The translations under genes and the position numbers were made by a program. The notes below the pieces were generated by a model that was not told the origin of the DNA, did not search any database, and saw only the letters and a program-made list of their open reading frames with translations. From Mucilaginibacter aurantiaciroseus (GTDB taxonomy: Bacteria > Bacteroidota > Bacteroidia > Sphingobacteriales > Sphingobacteriaceae): 64,000 nt of DNA. Positions within the stretch are counted from its first letter, which is position 1, and the number at the start of each line of letters is the position of its first letter. Shown here one piece after another: positions 1-9,893 of this stretch. The stretch is taken from the NCBI RefSeq assembly GCF_024055595.1, contig NZ_JAMXOF010000001.1, forward strand, positions 1,488,001-1,552,000. The letters run 5' to 3'.

Positions 1-401
1 CTCGAGTATTTAGATGCGCGCGAAGCCTGCAGCACATCATTATTGTAAATAACCTGGCTGGCATTTACGCCTATAGTAGATACATTGTGCACTATGGCAA
101 AGTTCTGCTGGCCGGTTCCCTGACCTGCTGCAAACTGCGCAGGCCTTTGAATGAAATGCTGAAAAGAGTTGCTGCTGTTTAGCTGTGGTAACCATGCCGA
201 TAGCGCTATACTTATATCGCGTTCGTTAATTTGTTCATCAATATTGGCTTGTTTTAACTGCGGCTGGTTGCGCAAGGCAAAATCAATACTTTGCTTTAAG
301 TTAACTACAGCTGTTGTGGTATCGGCTGGAGATTGTGCAAATAATACTACCGGCAAAAAAAGCAGTATATTGGGAATGAATAAGTAACGGATTTTTTTCA
401 T
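1..401 (-). CDS. TolC-family outer-membrane efflux protein, N-terminal part (runs off the left edge)
   Basis: Reading the minus strand from an ATG at 401-399 gives an open frame that continues off the window edge, about 133 codons. It begins with a signal peptide (MKKIRYLFIPNILLFLPVVL, then FAQ as probable cleavage site), followed by a segment typical of TolC-like outer-membrane factors: VNLKQSIDFALRNQPQLKQA. In this family that heptad-rich helix begins the periplasmic barrel. Such proteins are the outer-membrane channel of tripartite RND/ABC export systems. The partner membrane-fusion and pump genes would lie to the left, outside the window. The gene is divergent from the serine palmitoyltransferase gene, with a 342-bp A+T-rich gap between them (402-743). 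I saw no convincing gene in that gap; it should hold both promoters. The fragment is partial because of the window edge, not because it is broken. Confidence 0.82.
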   Translation of the reverse strand, partial: MKKIRYLFIPNILLFLPVVLFAQSPADTTTAVVNLKQSIDFALRNQPQLKQANIDEQINERDISIALSAWLPQLNSSNSFQHFIQRPAQFAAGQGTGQQNFAIVHNVSTIGVNASQVIYNNDVLQASRASKYS

Positions 402-743
402 AAAAAGCTAAGATGCAAAAAGACGGAAATAATGAAGAAAGGTTTTCTTATTATTTCCAGAATTGTTAATAAGGAATGCGAATATGATATTATTATAAAC
501 TTATTTAAAATCATCCACAGGAATATTACGTAATTAGGAGACTACAATGATAATTGGCACGATTTTGAACATTTTTAAAACAAATGTAAAATAATGGTAG
601 CAAATAAATAAAAAATTTAATTAATTTGCCTGTTAGAAGTATATTAACATACTATTAAGGTAGTGTGTAAAAAATTTACATTCTCCATGCAAGTTATAAG
701 CTTATTCATGGTATTTTTACAAAAATTTAAGCAGCGTCTATAA

Positions 744-1955
<1,212 letters not shown>

Positions 1956-1968
1956 TCTCTTTAAAATT

Positions 1969-2000
1969 ACAGCGGTACCACGCCTGCATGGTACCGCTGT
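1969..2000 (+). other. Perfect 12-bp intergenic hairpin between spt and the acyltransferase gene
   Basis: ACAGCGGTACCA (1969-1980) pairs perfectly with TGGTACCGCTGT (1989-2000) around an 8-nt loop. No T-run follows on the plus strand (the next bases are TAACCCACCCC). It is therefore more likely an mRNA-processing or attenuation element than a simple terminator; the next start codon is only 19 nt downstream. Confidence 0.6.
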
Positions 2001-2018
2001 TAACCCACCCCACCCCAA

Positions 2019-3137
2019 ATGAAAAAAATTGTACCGGTACAGTCAAAAAAAGAACTTGCTGCTTTTATTGACTTCCCGCATGACCTGTATAAGAACGACC
2101 CGCTTTACGTACCCGAATTATTTATTGCCCAAAAGGACCTGCTAACCACGCACCCGTTCCACAAGCATTCATCATTGCAAACCTTTTTGGCTTACGATGG
2201 CGATAAAATAGTTGGCCGCATAGCAGCCATTTACAACACAAACCATAATAGCTTTAACAAAGTGAACGATGGTTTTTTTGGTTTTTTTGATTGCGTTAAC
2301 GACCAGGAAACCGCTAACCTGCTTTTTGAGACCGCTACTAAATGGGTTAAAGAAAAAGGCGCGCAAAACATTATTGGCCCGGTAAACCCATCAACAAATG
2401 AAACATGCGGTTTGTTGATCAAGGGGTTTGATAAGTCGCCGGTTGTTATGATGACCTACAACCCGGAGTATTATATTACCTTGTTAGAGAATGCCGGTTT
2501 CAAAAAACAAACCGACTTACTTGCCTGGTACTGGGATGGCGCAAACTACAACGATAAATCGTTAAGGATGCTGGATATGCTTTCAGAGCGTTTAAAACGC
2601 AACAGCAATGTAGTAATCCGTAAAATAAACTTAAAGAATTTTAAGCAGGAGGCCGATGCCCTGCGCGATGTTTATAATAAAGCCTGGGATAAAAATCTTG
2701 GCTTTTTCCCGATGACCAACGAGGAGTTTGATTATACCGCCAAAGATCTTAAAATGATACTTGACCCCGATTTTGCTTTTGTGGCAGAACAGGACGGTAA
2801 AATTGTAGGCTTTGGTGTAGCCATCCCCGATATTAACCAGATCCTAAAAACCATTAAAAAAGGCCGCCTATTGCCTACAGGTATCTTTAAATTATTATTA
2901 AACAAAAAGAAGGTAACCGGCATCCGCATTATGCTTTTAGGCGTAATTGATGGGTACCGTAAACTGGGTATAGAGGCATCGCTATATGGCAGCATTATTA
3001 AAGAGTACAGGCGCAAAGGCTTAAAATATGCCGAAGCATCATGGACGCTTGAAAACAACGACATGGTAAATCGTGCCATTGAAGCAATTGGCGGCGAACA
3101 GTACAAAACTTATAGGATATACGAAAAGGCTATATAG
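2019..3137 (+). CDS. GNAT-like acyltransferase next to SPT; candidate lipid (ceramide) N-acyltransferase
   Basis: A 372-residue soluble protein with the look of the GNAT (acyl-CoA N-acyltransferase) superfamily. An N-terminal half carries KIVGRIAAIYN (about residues 62-72) and ENAGFKKQTD. A second half has FVAEQDGKIVGFGVAIPD (about 252-270) and a C-terminal stretch with MLLGVIDGYRKLGIEASLYG, resembling the acetyl-CoA-binding beta4-alpha3 region. Proteins of this type are usually annotated only as GNAT or hypothetical. Its position 63 bp after spt, in a sphingolipid locus, suggests it N-acylates sphinganine or ketosphinganine. A GNAT-like bacterial ceramide synthase is known from Caulobacter, but I cannot tell whether this one is homologous. 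That function is inference; fold assignment is fairly sure. Confidence 0.7.
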   Translation: MKKIVPVQSKKELAAFIDFPHDLYKNDPLYVPELFIAQKDLLTTHPFHKHSSLQTFLAYDGDKIVGRIAAIYNTNHNSFNKVNDGFFGFFDCVNDQETANLLFETATKWVKEKGAQNIIGPVNPSTNETCGLLIKGFDKSPVVMMTYNPEYYITLLENAGFKKQTDLLAWYWDGANYNDKSLRMLDMLSERLKRNSNVVIRKINLKNFKQEADALRDVYNKAWDKNLGFFPMTNEEFDYTAKDLKMILDPDFAFVAEQDGKIVGFGVAIPDINQILKTIKKGRLLPTGIFKLLLNKKKVTGIRIMLLGVIDGYRKLGIEASLYGSIIKEYRRKGLKYAEASWTLENNDMVNRAIEAIGGEQYKTYRIYEKAI

Positions 3138-3305
3138 CTATAGCCAATCTTCATCTGCCTGTAAGAATTATAAATTTTCAACCAAAAAATTATATTCTTT
3201 TAATTTACAATTAAAACGAACCCCTAACGGTTTTAATTGTTATATACTAATAGTACCCGTGAGCGATCACTACTATATAAAGCAACAATAAACTAAATAA
3301 CCTAT

Positions 3306-3332
3306 CACAAACAAACTTTAAAACTGTTTGTG
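3306..3332. promoter_or_regulatory. Inverted repeat upstream of the inositol phosphate synthase gene
   Basis: CACAAACA (3306-3313) and TGTTTGTG (3325-3332) are perfect inverted copies separated by 11 nt, 36 bp before the start of the inositol-3-phosphate synthase gene. It could be an operator or a leader hairpin; there is no T-run. The rest of the 231-bp gap (3138-3368) shows nothing else I can name. Confidence 0.35.
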
Positions 3333-3368
3333 GTATGTAGCATTATCCTTTAAAAACAACAGTAAGTA

Positions 3369-4691
3369 ATGAAAATTAACATTAAACCTGCAGAAGGTAA
3401 ATTAGGTATATTAATACCTGGTTTAGGCGCAGTAGCTACTACACTAATTGCCGGTGTTGAAGCTGTAAAAAAAGGCATTTCTCAGCCTATAGGCTCATTA
3501 ACCCAAATGGGTAGCATCCGCTTAGGCAAACGTACCGAAGCACGTCATCCAAAAATTAAAGATTTTGTACCATTGGCTAACCTTAACGACATTGTTTTCG
3601 GTGGGTGGGATGTGTATGAAGATAACGTTTACCAAGCAGCCGTAAACGCTAAAGTACTTGAACGCGACCTGTTAGATTCAGTTAGAGAAGGTTTAGAATC
3701 AATTAAACCGATGAAAGCTGCGTTTGATATAAACTACGCAAAAAACCTTGATGGTACTTACGTTAAAACCGGTACCCGTCACGAACTTGCACAGCAGATT
3801 ATGGAAGACATCAAAAACTTCCAGAAAGATAACGGTTTAGATCGCGTTGTATTGGTATGGTGTGGTTCTACCGAGGTTTACTTCGAAGGATCTGAGATTC
3901 ACCAAACACTTGCTGCATTTGAGCAGGCTTTGTTAGATGATGACAAACGCATTGCGCCAAGCATGATCTACGCTTACGCAGCTTTAAAACTTGGTGTACC
4001 GTTTGCTAATGGCGCCCCTAATTTAACGGTTGATATCCCTGCCATGATAGAATTGGCTAAGATCACCAAAACACCAATTGCCGGAAAAGATTTTAAAACC
4101 GGCCAAACTTTAATGAAAACTGTATTGGCACCAGGCCTTGCAGCACGTTCATTAGGTGTACACGGTTGGTTCTCTACCAACATTTTGGGTAACCGCGATG
4201 GTTTGGTTTTAGACGATCCGGATAACTTTAAAACTAAGGAAGTATCTAAATTAGGTGTGTTAGAAGATATTCTTCGCCCCGAAGATAACCCGGAACTTTA
4301 CGGCGAGATCTTCCACAAGATCCGTATTAACTACTACCCGCCACATGGCGATAACAAAGAGAGCTGGGATAACATCGACATTTTTGGCTGGTTAGGCTAC
4401 AAAATGCAGATCAAGATCAACTTCCTTTGCCGCGACTCTATCCTGGCAGCACCTATTGCTTTAGACTTAGCTTTATTTTGCGATATGGCTAAACGTGCTA
4501 ATATGAGCGGTATCCAGGAGTGGTTATCATTCTATCTTAAATCGCCGCAAACTGCGCCGGGTTTACATGCCGAGAATGATATCTTCAAACAACTTATCAA
4601 ACTGGAAAATACCTTACGTTACTTAATGGGCGAAGACCTGATCACGCATCTGGGCCTCGACTATTATGACGACATGTTCGCAGGTCAGTAA
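3369..4691 (+). CDS. ino1: Inositol-3-phosphate synthase (MIPS)
   Basis: Converts glucose-6-phosphate to 1L-myo-inositol-1-phosphate (NAD-dependent, cytoplasm). The 440-residue protein opens with a Rossmann loop LGILIPGLGAVATTLIAGV (about 12-30). It continues with the MIPS signatures VLVWCGSTEVY, the catalytic-domain stretch GVPFANGAPNLTVDIPAM, GKDFKTGQTLMKTVLAPGLA (the lysine-rich substrate region) and SWDNIDIFGWLGYKMQIKINFLCRDSILAAP. It belongs to the Bacteroidota-type MIPS, such as that reported in the Bacteroides thetaiotaomicron inositol-lipid locus (BT_1526). The product feeds the phosphatidylinositol-phosphate synthase encoded 3.3 kb downstream. It appears to be its own transcription unit: a 231-bp upstream gap with an inverted repeat, and a good terminator right after the stop. 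Confidence 0.93.
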   Translation: MKINIKPAEGKLGILIPGLGAVATTLIAGVEAVKKGISQPIGSLTQMGSIRLGKRTEARHPKIKDFVPLANLNDIVFGGWDVYEDNVYQAAVNAKVLERDLLDSVREGLESIKPMKAAFDINYAKNLDGTYVKTGTRHELAQQIMEDIKNFQKDNGLDRVVLVWCGSTEVYFEGSEIHQTLAAFEQALLDDDKRIAPSMIYAYAALKLGVPFANGAPNLTVDIPAMIELAKITKTPIAGKDFKTGQTLMKTVLAPGLAARSLGVHGWFSTNILGNRDGLVLDDPDNFKTKEVSKLGVLEDILRPEDNPELYGEIFHKIRINYYPPHGDNKESWDNIDIFGWLGYKMQIKINFLCRDSILAAPIALDLALFCDMAKRANMSGIQEWLSFYLKSPQTAPGLHAENDIFKQLIKLENTLRYLMGEDLITHLGLDYYDDMFAGQ

Positions 4692-4710
4692 TTTATAACA
4701 AATTGTATTA

Positions 4711-4750
4711 AAACTGGTTGTTGCCTTAACGGGCGGTAACCAGTTTTTTA
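4711..4750 (+). terminator. Rho-independent terminator after the MIPS gene
   Basis: AAACTGGTT...AACCAGTTT forms a 9-bp stem, extended by GCC/GGC after a small internal loop, followed directly by TTTTTTA. It lies 20 bp after the ino1 stop, so ino1 and the following operon are separate units. The remainder of the gap to 4968 is A+T-rich and contains a short AACCTT/AAGGTT hairpin near 4919-4935. Confidence 0.75.
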
Positions 4751-4968
4751 TTTTGCGGGGTTTTTAGGTTTAAAATACCGATATTTGCAGCAAAGCACAA
4801 ACCTCCCCCCGAGGGTATTTTTGTTTCAGTTAAACTAATTGCAGTATTTTTTACGTAGATGGAAACAAAATATTCACTATACCGTCTACTACGATATACC
4901 ACAAATTAGGTTAACTAATAACCTTACGGCAAGGTTAAAACGTATTAGCCGGATTATTTAAAACATAA

Positions 4969-5343
4969 ATGGCAACATTTGTTAAGGCACAAGCCTCATC
5001 CTTTATAGCATCACTAATTGACTTTCTGACTACGATAGTATGTAAGGAGGTTTTTTTAATTTGGTATGTTACGGCAAGCTTTATAGGAACGGTTGCCGGC
5101 GGCTTTACCAATTTTGCTTTAGGTAGGGCCTGGGTGTTTAGAAAACGCAAAGAGAAGACCATACCGCTACAGGCGTTTAAATACCTTTTGGTGTGGTGTG
5201 GTAATTTGGCATTAAATACATTAGGCGTATTTTTAGTTACGCACTATATAAAAATAGATTACAAGATCTCAAAGATCGTTGTATCATTTACAGTAGGGAT
5301 TACATACAATTATTTCCTGCAAAAGAAGTTTGTATTTGCATAA
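4969..5343 (+). CDS. GtrA-family small membrane protein
   Basis: A 124-residue integral membrane protein of the GtrA family (PF04138). It has four hydrophobic segments and the family hallmarks TNFALGRAWVFR (about 45-56) and the C-terminal GITYNYFLQKKFVF. GtrA proteins are thought to flip polyprenyl-phosphate-linked sugars, or otherwise to assist glycosyl transfer at the inner membrane. It is the first gene of a tight operon (next gene 14 bp downstream) that encodes phosphatidylinositol-phosphate synthase, a lipid hydroxylase and a PAP2 enzyme. Here it may therefore move a lipid intermediate or headgroup rather than a classical O-antigen sugar. The family assignment is firm; the role in this operon is inference. 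Confidence 0.85.
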   Translation: MATFVKAQASSFIASLIDFLTTIVCKEVFLIWYVTASFIGTVAGGFTNFALGRAWVFRKRKEKTIPLQAFKYLLVWCGNLALNTLGVFLVTHYIKIDYKISKIVVSFTVGITYNYFLQKKFVFA

Positions 5344-5357
5344 CTGAATAAATTTTA

Positions 5358-7907
5358 ATGAATTTTAAATATCACATTAAATACATATTTCTTGTATCTT
5401 TTTTACTAATAGGCTTTGCGGCTACAGCGCAAAACACCATTATAACGGGCAAGGTGACCGATGGCAGCAACCCCGACGGCTTACCTTTTGTATCCGTAAC
5501 ATTAGTTGGCAGCAATGTAGGCACGGTTACAAATCGTACAGGCCATTATACTATCCGCATAACCGGCAGTTATAACCAAATAAAAGTTAGCTACGTTGGT
5601 TTTAAAGATGCTACCTACAATGTAGCCCCTGGTAAAGAACAGGTCATAAATGTAAAGATGATCCCTTCCTCTACCGCACTTAGCGAGGTAAACATCAAAT
5701 CTGCAAAAAAAAATAAGTATGTAAATGAGAACCCTGCCGTGGCGCTGATCCGTAAGGTTATTGAGAATAAAGAGAAGAACCGCCCAAGTGCCTATAACTA
5801 CGTGGAGTACAAAGAGTATGATAAGATACAGTTCTCGCTCAGCAATATCTCTGATAAAGTTAAAGAAAGAAGGCTTTTCCGTAAGTATAAGTTTGTGTTT
5901 GAAAATAAGGATAGCACAAGTTATCCGGGCAAAACGCTATTGCCTATATATTTAAAAGAGAGCCTGTCAAAAGTATATTACCGTAAAGCTCCAGAGGCTA
6001 CCCGTAATGTGATACTTGGTGAAAAATCGGTTGATTTTGGGCCCGGTTTTGATGCCGAAGGTTTAGGCCAATACTTTAAACACCTTTACGAAAAAGTTGA
6101 TATTTACGATAATAGTACGTTATTGTTAGGCCGCGAATTTTTAAGCCCTATCGCTAGCACCGCGCCAAACTTTTACAAATACTTTATAACTGATACCATT
6201 ACGCTCAACAGCGGTAAAAAGCTGGTACAGCTTAGCTTTACCCCGCGCAACACCAACGATATTTTATTTGAAGGCGATATCTACATCACCCTTGATGGTA
6301 ATTACGCCGTGCAAAAGGCCGGCTTAACCATCAACAAAAACATCAACGTAAATTTTGTTCGCACCATGCACGTTGACCAGGATTTTGAACTAAGTACCGA
6401 CGGCCGTTACCACCTGAGCAAAAGCAACACCTTTGCCGATTTTGGTATAACCGCCAAGCGAAAAAGCGGGCTTTTTGGTACGCGAGTGCTTACTATCAAA
6501 AATTTCGAGATCAATAAACCTCACCAGGATACCCTATACAAAGCAAAGGCCGAACTGGAGGATGAAGAATTGCGCAGCCGCCCCGAAAGTTTTTGGACAG
6601 AAAACCGTTTAGATACCCTTACCACTGCCGAATCTAAAGTTTACAAAAACATCGATAGCCTGGTGCATATGCCGTCATTCAAGCGTACGGCGGATATCGT
6701 TAACTTATTATTCGCCGGTTTTAAAAACTTTGGCAAATTTGAAATAGGCCCGGCCAGTACGTTCTACAGTTTTAACCCGATAGAGGGTTTCAGGCTGCGC
6801 GTTGGTGGCCGTACCACTGCCGATTTTAGTAAAAAGATCTTTTTTGAAAGCTACGGCGCCTATGGTTTTAAAGACCAAAAATGGAAGTATCTTTTCGCCA
6901 CAACCTACTCGTTAAATGGCAAAAGCGTTTACAGGTTCCCGCAACATTATATTCGCGGTAGTTTCCAGCGCGATACCAAAATACCGGGCCAGGAACTTCA
7001 GTTTGTTCAGGAGGATAACTTTTTGCTATCCTTTAAGCGTGGCCGGAACGATAAGTATTACTACAACGATATTTACAAAATAGATTACCAAAGCGAATAC
7101 GAAAACCATTTCTCGTACCACATCGGCTTAAAAAAACTGATGCAAACACCTGCGGGTAGCCTGTTCCCGTTCATCAACACACAGGGAACAAGTACCTTTG
7201 CCAACCTAACCACTTCTGAAATTAACGTGGGAATCCGCTATGCGCCAAACGAACAGTTTTACCAGGGTAAATTATTCCGTGCGCCCATCATCAACCAGTA
7301 CCCTAAATTATCGCTCGATTATACGAAGGGATTGAGAAACGTTTTAGGAGGCGAGTACGGTTACGACAAAATAGACTTTAGGGGTGATAAGCGTTTTTAC
7401 CTGGCGCCGTTCGGCTTCTCGGATGTGATAGTTGAAGGGTCAAAAACCTTCGGGCAGATCCCTTACCCGTTATTGAACATCCACCGCGCCAACCAGACAT
7501 TCTCTTACGTTATCGACTCGTATAACCTAATGAACTTTTTGGAGTTTGTGAGCGATAAATCTGCCAGCGTTATCATCGACCATCACTTTGGAGGTTACTT
7601 TTTTAACAAGATCCCGTTACTTAAAAAACTAAAATGGCGCGAAACCTTGTCCGGTAAAGCATTATGGGGTGGCTTAAGCGCGCAAAACACACCATCGTTA
7701 CACCCCAATTTATACCAGTTCCCGGTTGATGAGAACGGCAACCCAATAAGTTACGCCTTAGGAAAAACACCATATATTGAAGGAAGTATCGGTATCGAAA
7801 ACATCTTTAAGTTTGTGCGTGTTGACTACGTTAAACGATTTACTTATCTGGACCACCCCGACATTGCAAAATGGGGCATCCGTTTAAAAATCAAATTTGA
7901 CTTTTAA
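5358..7907 (+). CDS. Outer-membrane protein: carboxypeptidase-like regulatory domain plus DUF5686
   Basis: An 849-residue secreted protein. A signal peptide (cleavage after TAQ, about residue 25) is followed by a CarbopepD_reg-2 beta-sandwich (GKVTDGSNPDGLPFVSVTLVG, about 30-110). A long DUF5686 region follows (LIRKVIENKEKNRPSAYNYV at about 130), ending in amphipathic strands and a terminal aromatic (KIKFDF), as expected for an outer-membrane beta-barrel. The function of DUF5686 proteins is not known to me. The gene sits between gtrA and the phosphatidyltransferase gene (42-bp gap) inside the inositol-sphingolipid operon. That makes it a candidate for inserting or moving the finished lipid in the outer membrane; this is inference from position only. 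Confidence 0.82.
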   Translation: MNFKYHIKYIFLVSFLLIGFAATAQNTIITGKVTDGSNPDGLPFVSVTLVGSNVGTVTNRTGHYTIRITGSYNQIKVSYVGFKDATYNVAPGKEQVINVKMIPSSTALSEVNIKSAKKNKYVNENPAVALIRKVIENKEKNRPSAYNYVEYKEYDKIQFSLSNISDKVKERRLFRKYKFVFENKDSTSYPGKTLLPIYLKESLSKVYYRKAPEATRNVILGEKSVDFGPGFDAEGLGQYFKHLYEKVDIYDNSTLLLGREFLSPIASTAPNFYKYFITDTITLNSGKKLVQLSFTPRNTNDILFEGDIYITLDGNYAVQKAGLTINKNINVNFVRTMHVDQDFELSTDGRYHLSKSNTFADFGITAKRKSGLFGTRVLTIKNFEINKPHQDTLYKAKAELEDEELRSRPESFWTENRLDTLTTAESKVYKNIDSLVHMPSFKRTADIVNLLFAGFKNFGKFEIGPASTFYSFNPIEGFRLRVGGRTTADFSKKIFFESYGAYGFKDQKWKYLFATTYSLNGKSVYRFPQHYIRGSFQRDTKIPGQELQFVQEDNFLLSFKRGRNDKYYYNDIYKIDYQSEYENHFSYHIGLKKLMQTPAGSLFPFINTQGTSTFANLTTSEINVGIRYAPNEQFYQGKLFRAPIINQYPKLSLDYTKGLRNVLGGEYGYDKIDFRGDKRFYLAPFGFSDVIVEGSKTFGQIPYPLLNIHRANQTFSYVIDSYNLMNFLEFVSDKSASVIIDHHFGGYFFNKIPLLKKLKWRETLSGKALWGGLSAQNTPSLHPNLYQFPVDENGNPISYALGKTPYIEGSIGIENIFKFVRVDYVKRFTYLDHPDIAKWGIRLKIKFDF

Positions 7908-7949
7908 TCAATAATAATTAATTTAGGTCTATATACTTTTTACATCGAA

Positions 7950-8669
7950 ATGGAATCACAAACATCAGTACGCACAAGCCTTCAACTGGGGATATATAAG
8001 GTTATCGACCCATTTGTAAAGCTTCTGATTAAGATAGGTTTAACACCTAATGCCGTTACATCTATTGGTTTTGTTTTAAATGTGGGCGTGGCGGCAATAT
8101 TTATTATTGGTGCCGAGGATGGCAATCGTGGCGATCTTAGCTACGTTGGCTGGTCCGGCGGCCTTATCTTGTTTGCAGGTCTTTTTGATATGCTCGACGG
8201 GCAGGTAGCCCGTCTGGGTAATATGAAATCGGTTTTCGGCGCTTTGTACGATTCTGTTTTAGACCGCTATAGCGAACTGATTATGTTTTTGGGCATTTGT
8301 TATTACCTTGTTGCCCATCACTATTTCTTAAGCTCAATATTCGCCTTCATCGCCCTTATAGGTTCCATGATGGTTAGCTATGTGCGTGCCCGTGCCGAAG
8401 GTTTAGGCGTAGATGCAAAAGGAGGCCTGATGCAACGCCCCGAGCGTGTGGTTACCATTGGTTTGTTTGCAATATTTTGTGGTATTGCTTCTTCATACCT
8501 CCCGGCCGATTATAAATTATATATCCCGGGCATCAAATGGCATGTTTTCGAAACCATGACTATCTTTACATTCCCTATCGCAGTACTTGCCGTTTTAACC
8601 AATTTTACAGCCTTTAAAAGATTGATGAATGCAAAAAAAGCACTAGACGAGAAAGAAGAGAATGAATAA
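7950..8669 (+). CDS. CDP-alcohol phosphatidyltransferase, likely phosphatidylinositol-phosphate synthase
   Basis: Inner-membrane enzyme of 239 residues with several hydrophobic helices and a perfect CDP-alcohol phosphotransferase signature: D80-x2-D83-G84-x2-A87-R88-x8-G97-x3-D101-x3-D105. The four aspartates hold the catalytic metals. With a MIPS gene upstream and an AUR1-like gene downstream, the probable reaction is CDP-diacylglycerol plus inositol-1-phosphate giving phosphatidylinositol phosphate. This matches the inositol-lipid locus described in Bacteroides thetaiotaomicron (BT_1522-BT_1526). Phosphatidylglycerophosphate synthase is an alternative by family alone. Its last eight bases overlap the next gene (ATGAATAA), showing tight translational coupling. 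Confidence 0.88.
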   Translation: MESQTSVRTSLQLGIYKVIDPFVKLLIKIGLTPNAVTSIGFVLNVGVAAIFIIGAEDGNRGDLSYVGWSGGLILFAGLFDMLDGQVARLGNMKSVFGALYDSVLDRYSELIMFLGICYYLVAHHYFLSSIFAFIALIGSMMVSYVRARAEGLGVDAKGGLMQRPERVVTIGLFAIFCGIASSYLPADYKLYIPGIKWHVFETMTIFTFPIAVLAVLTNFTAFKRLMNAKKALDEKEENE

Positions 8670-9261
8670 AACGCTTTTGAAGTATTTTGCTGTATTTTTT
8701 TTAGTGTTTGCAATGGCTGTGTTTCACGCCGCCGCTAAACACGGCAAAGTACACCAAACAGATACTACAAAACGCACCGACGATAAAGGACGTGCTTACC
8801 CTACCCCGCCGCCAAATCCTCAACGTTTATTTTACCTGCAGCGTTCGCAAAACATCAACGCGCTATCGTACGATATTAACATAGATAAGGCTACAGGCAA
8901 ACCCGATGAAGATTCGCCCATACATGTATATTGGTTAAGATATGCAGAGGGCCATGGCGAACCATCGGAATTAACTTATTTACAGCGTAAATTTGCGTAT
9001 GGTGTAACTTCTAAAGCCTTGGGCAACGATAAGTATGATATCAGAATTATGTCATACAATCAATTTCAGCTTACTTTAATGAAGGCTGCCGACGGAAAAT
9101 ATCATATCTTCGCAATTGTATCCAAAAAACAAATGTTACTCCAAAATATTTTTATAAAGATAGAGGGTGGCACTTTGTGGGTACCAAATGTTATTTTTGT
9201 AGAAATGAAAGGTACAGACCCCGTTACAGGAAAAGAGGTTACCCAACGTTTTAAACCCTGA
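8662..9261 (+). CDS. DUF4833-like secreted protein
   Basis: A 199-residue protein with an N-terminal signal peptide (cleavage near AAA, about 26) and no further membrane segment, so probably periplasmic. The core reads RLFYLQRSQNINALSYDINID (about 56-76) followed by IHVYWLRYAEGH. This matches my memory of DUF4833, a Bacteroidota family of unknown function. It starts inside the stop of the phosphatidyltransferase gene and ends 5 bp before the fatty-acid hydroxylase gene, so it is locked into the lipid operon. A role in periplasmic handling or modification of the inositol lipid is plausible but unproven. Confidence 0.75.
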   Translation: MNKTLLKYFAVFFLVFAMAVFHAAAKHGKVHQTDTTKRTDDKGRAYPTPPPNPQRLFYLQRSQNINALSYDINIDKATGKPDEDSPIHVYWLRYAEGHGEPSELTYLQRKFAYGVTSKALGNDKYDIRIMSYNQFQLTLMKAADGKYHIFAIVSKKQMLLQNIFIKIEGGTLWVPNVIFVEMKGTDPVTGKEVTQRFKP

Positions 9262-9266
9262 TTACT

Positions 9267-9893
9267 ATGGCAAAGAATTTTGTATCGAACTCGCAGGAAT
9301 CTGTGAGGATGTTTAAAAGCAGTTTTTTAGAAAGCTTATCAAAAGTGCACTACTTTGTGCCTGTTATACTTTTTTTACCGGTTATTTTAGTAACCAGTTA
9401 TTTGGCTTACGATAGAAATATAGGTGTGGTTAACTACATTTGGTTATTTATAGGCGGCCTGTTTGTTTGGACACTTACCGAATACATTATGCACCGCTTT
9501 GTGTTCCATTTTGTGCCAAAACAACCGTGGGCTTTGCGTTTGCACTTTATATTCCACGGTGTACACCACGATTACCCCAGCGATGCGAAACGCTTAGTAA
9601 TGCCACCATCGGCAAGTATCCCCTTGGCTACCGGTTTTTACCTTCTGTTTAATGTCTTTTTGCCTGCTAACTATATTTTTGGATTTTTCCCGGGCTTTAT
9701 TTTAGGTTACCTGTTTTATGATATATCGCACTACGCCATACATCATTTTAACTTTAAAGGCAACTTTTGGAAAAACATTAAGCAACACCACATGCTGCAC
9801 CATTACCAGGACCCTACCAAAGGTTACGGCGTAAGCTCTCCCCTGTGGGATAAGATATTCAGTTCAGATTTCATTAAAAAGCAGAATGGCTAA
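9267..9893 (+). CDS. Fatty-acid hydroxylase superfamily protein (sphingolipid FA 2-hydroxylase-like)
   Basis: A 208-residue integral membrane di-iron oxygenase. The histidine boxes are clear: H76-x4-H81 (HRFVFH), H93-x3-H97-x2-H100-H101 (HFIFHGVHH), H155-x3-H159-H160 (HYAIHH) and H174-H175-x2-H178-H179 (HHMLHH), between hydrophobic helices. This pattern is typical of the FA2H/SCS7 group, which 2-hydroxylates the N-acyl chain of sphingolipids using O2. Its location in an operon for inositol sphingolipids agrees with that substrate. Sterol desaturase or carotenoid hydroxylase are family alternatives, but nothing nearby supports them. It overlaps the following gene by 8 bp. Confidence 0.88.
   Translation: MAKNFVSNSQESVRMFKSSFLESLSKVHYFVPVILFLPVILVTSYLAYDRNIGVVNYIWLFIGGLFVWTLTEYIMHRFVFHFVPKQPWALRLHFIFHGVHHDYPSDAKRLVMPPSASIPLATGFYLLFNVFLPANYIFGFFPGFILGYLFYDISHYAIHHFNFKGNFWKNIKQHHMLHHYQDPTKGYGVSSPLWDKIFSSDFIKKQNG

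Noticed and set aside
3073..3291. 72-codon frame after the acyltransferase gene
   Set aside because: Overlaps the acyltransferase end in another frame and has biased A+T-driven composition; no promoter or family.
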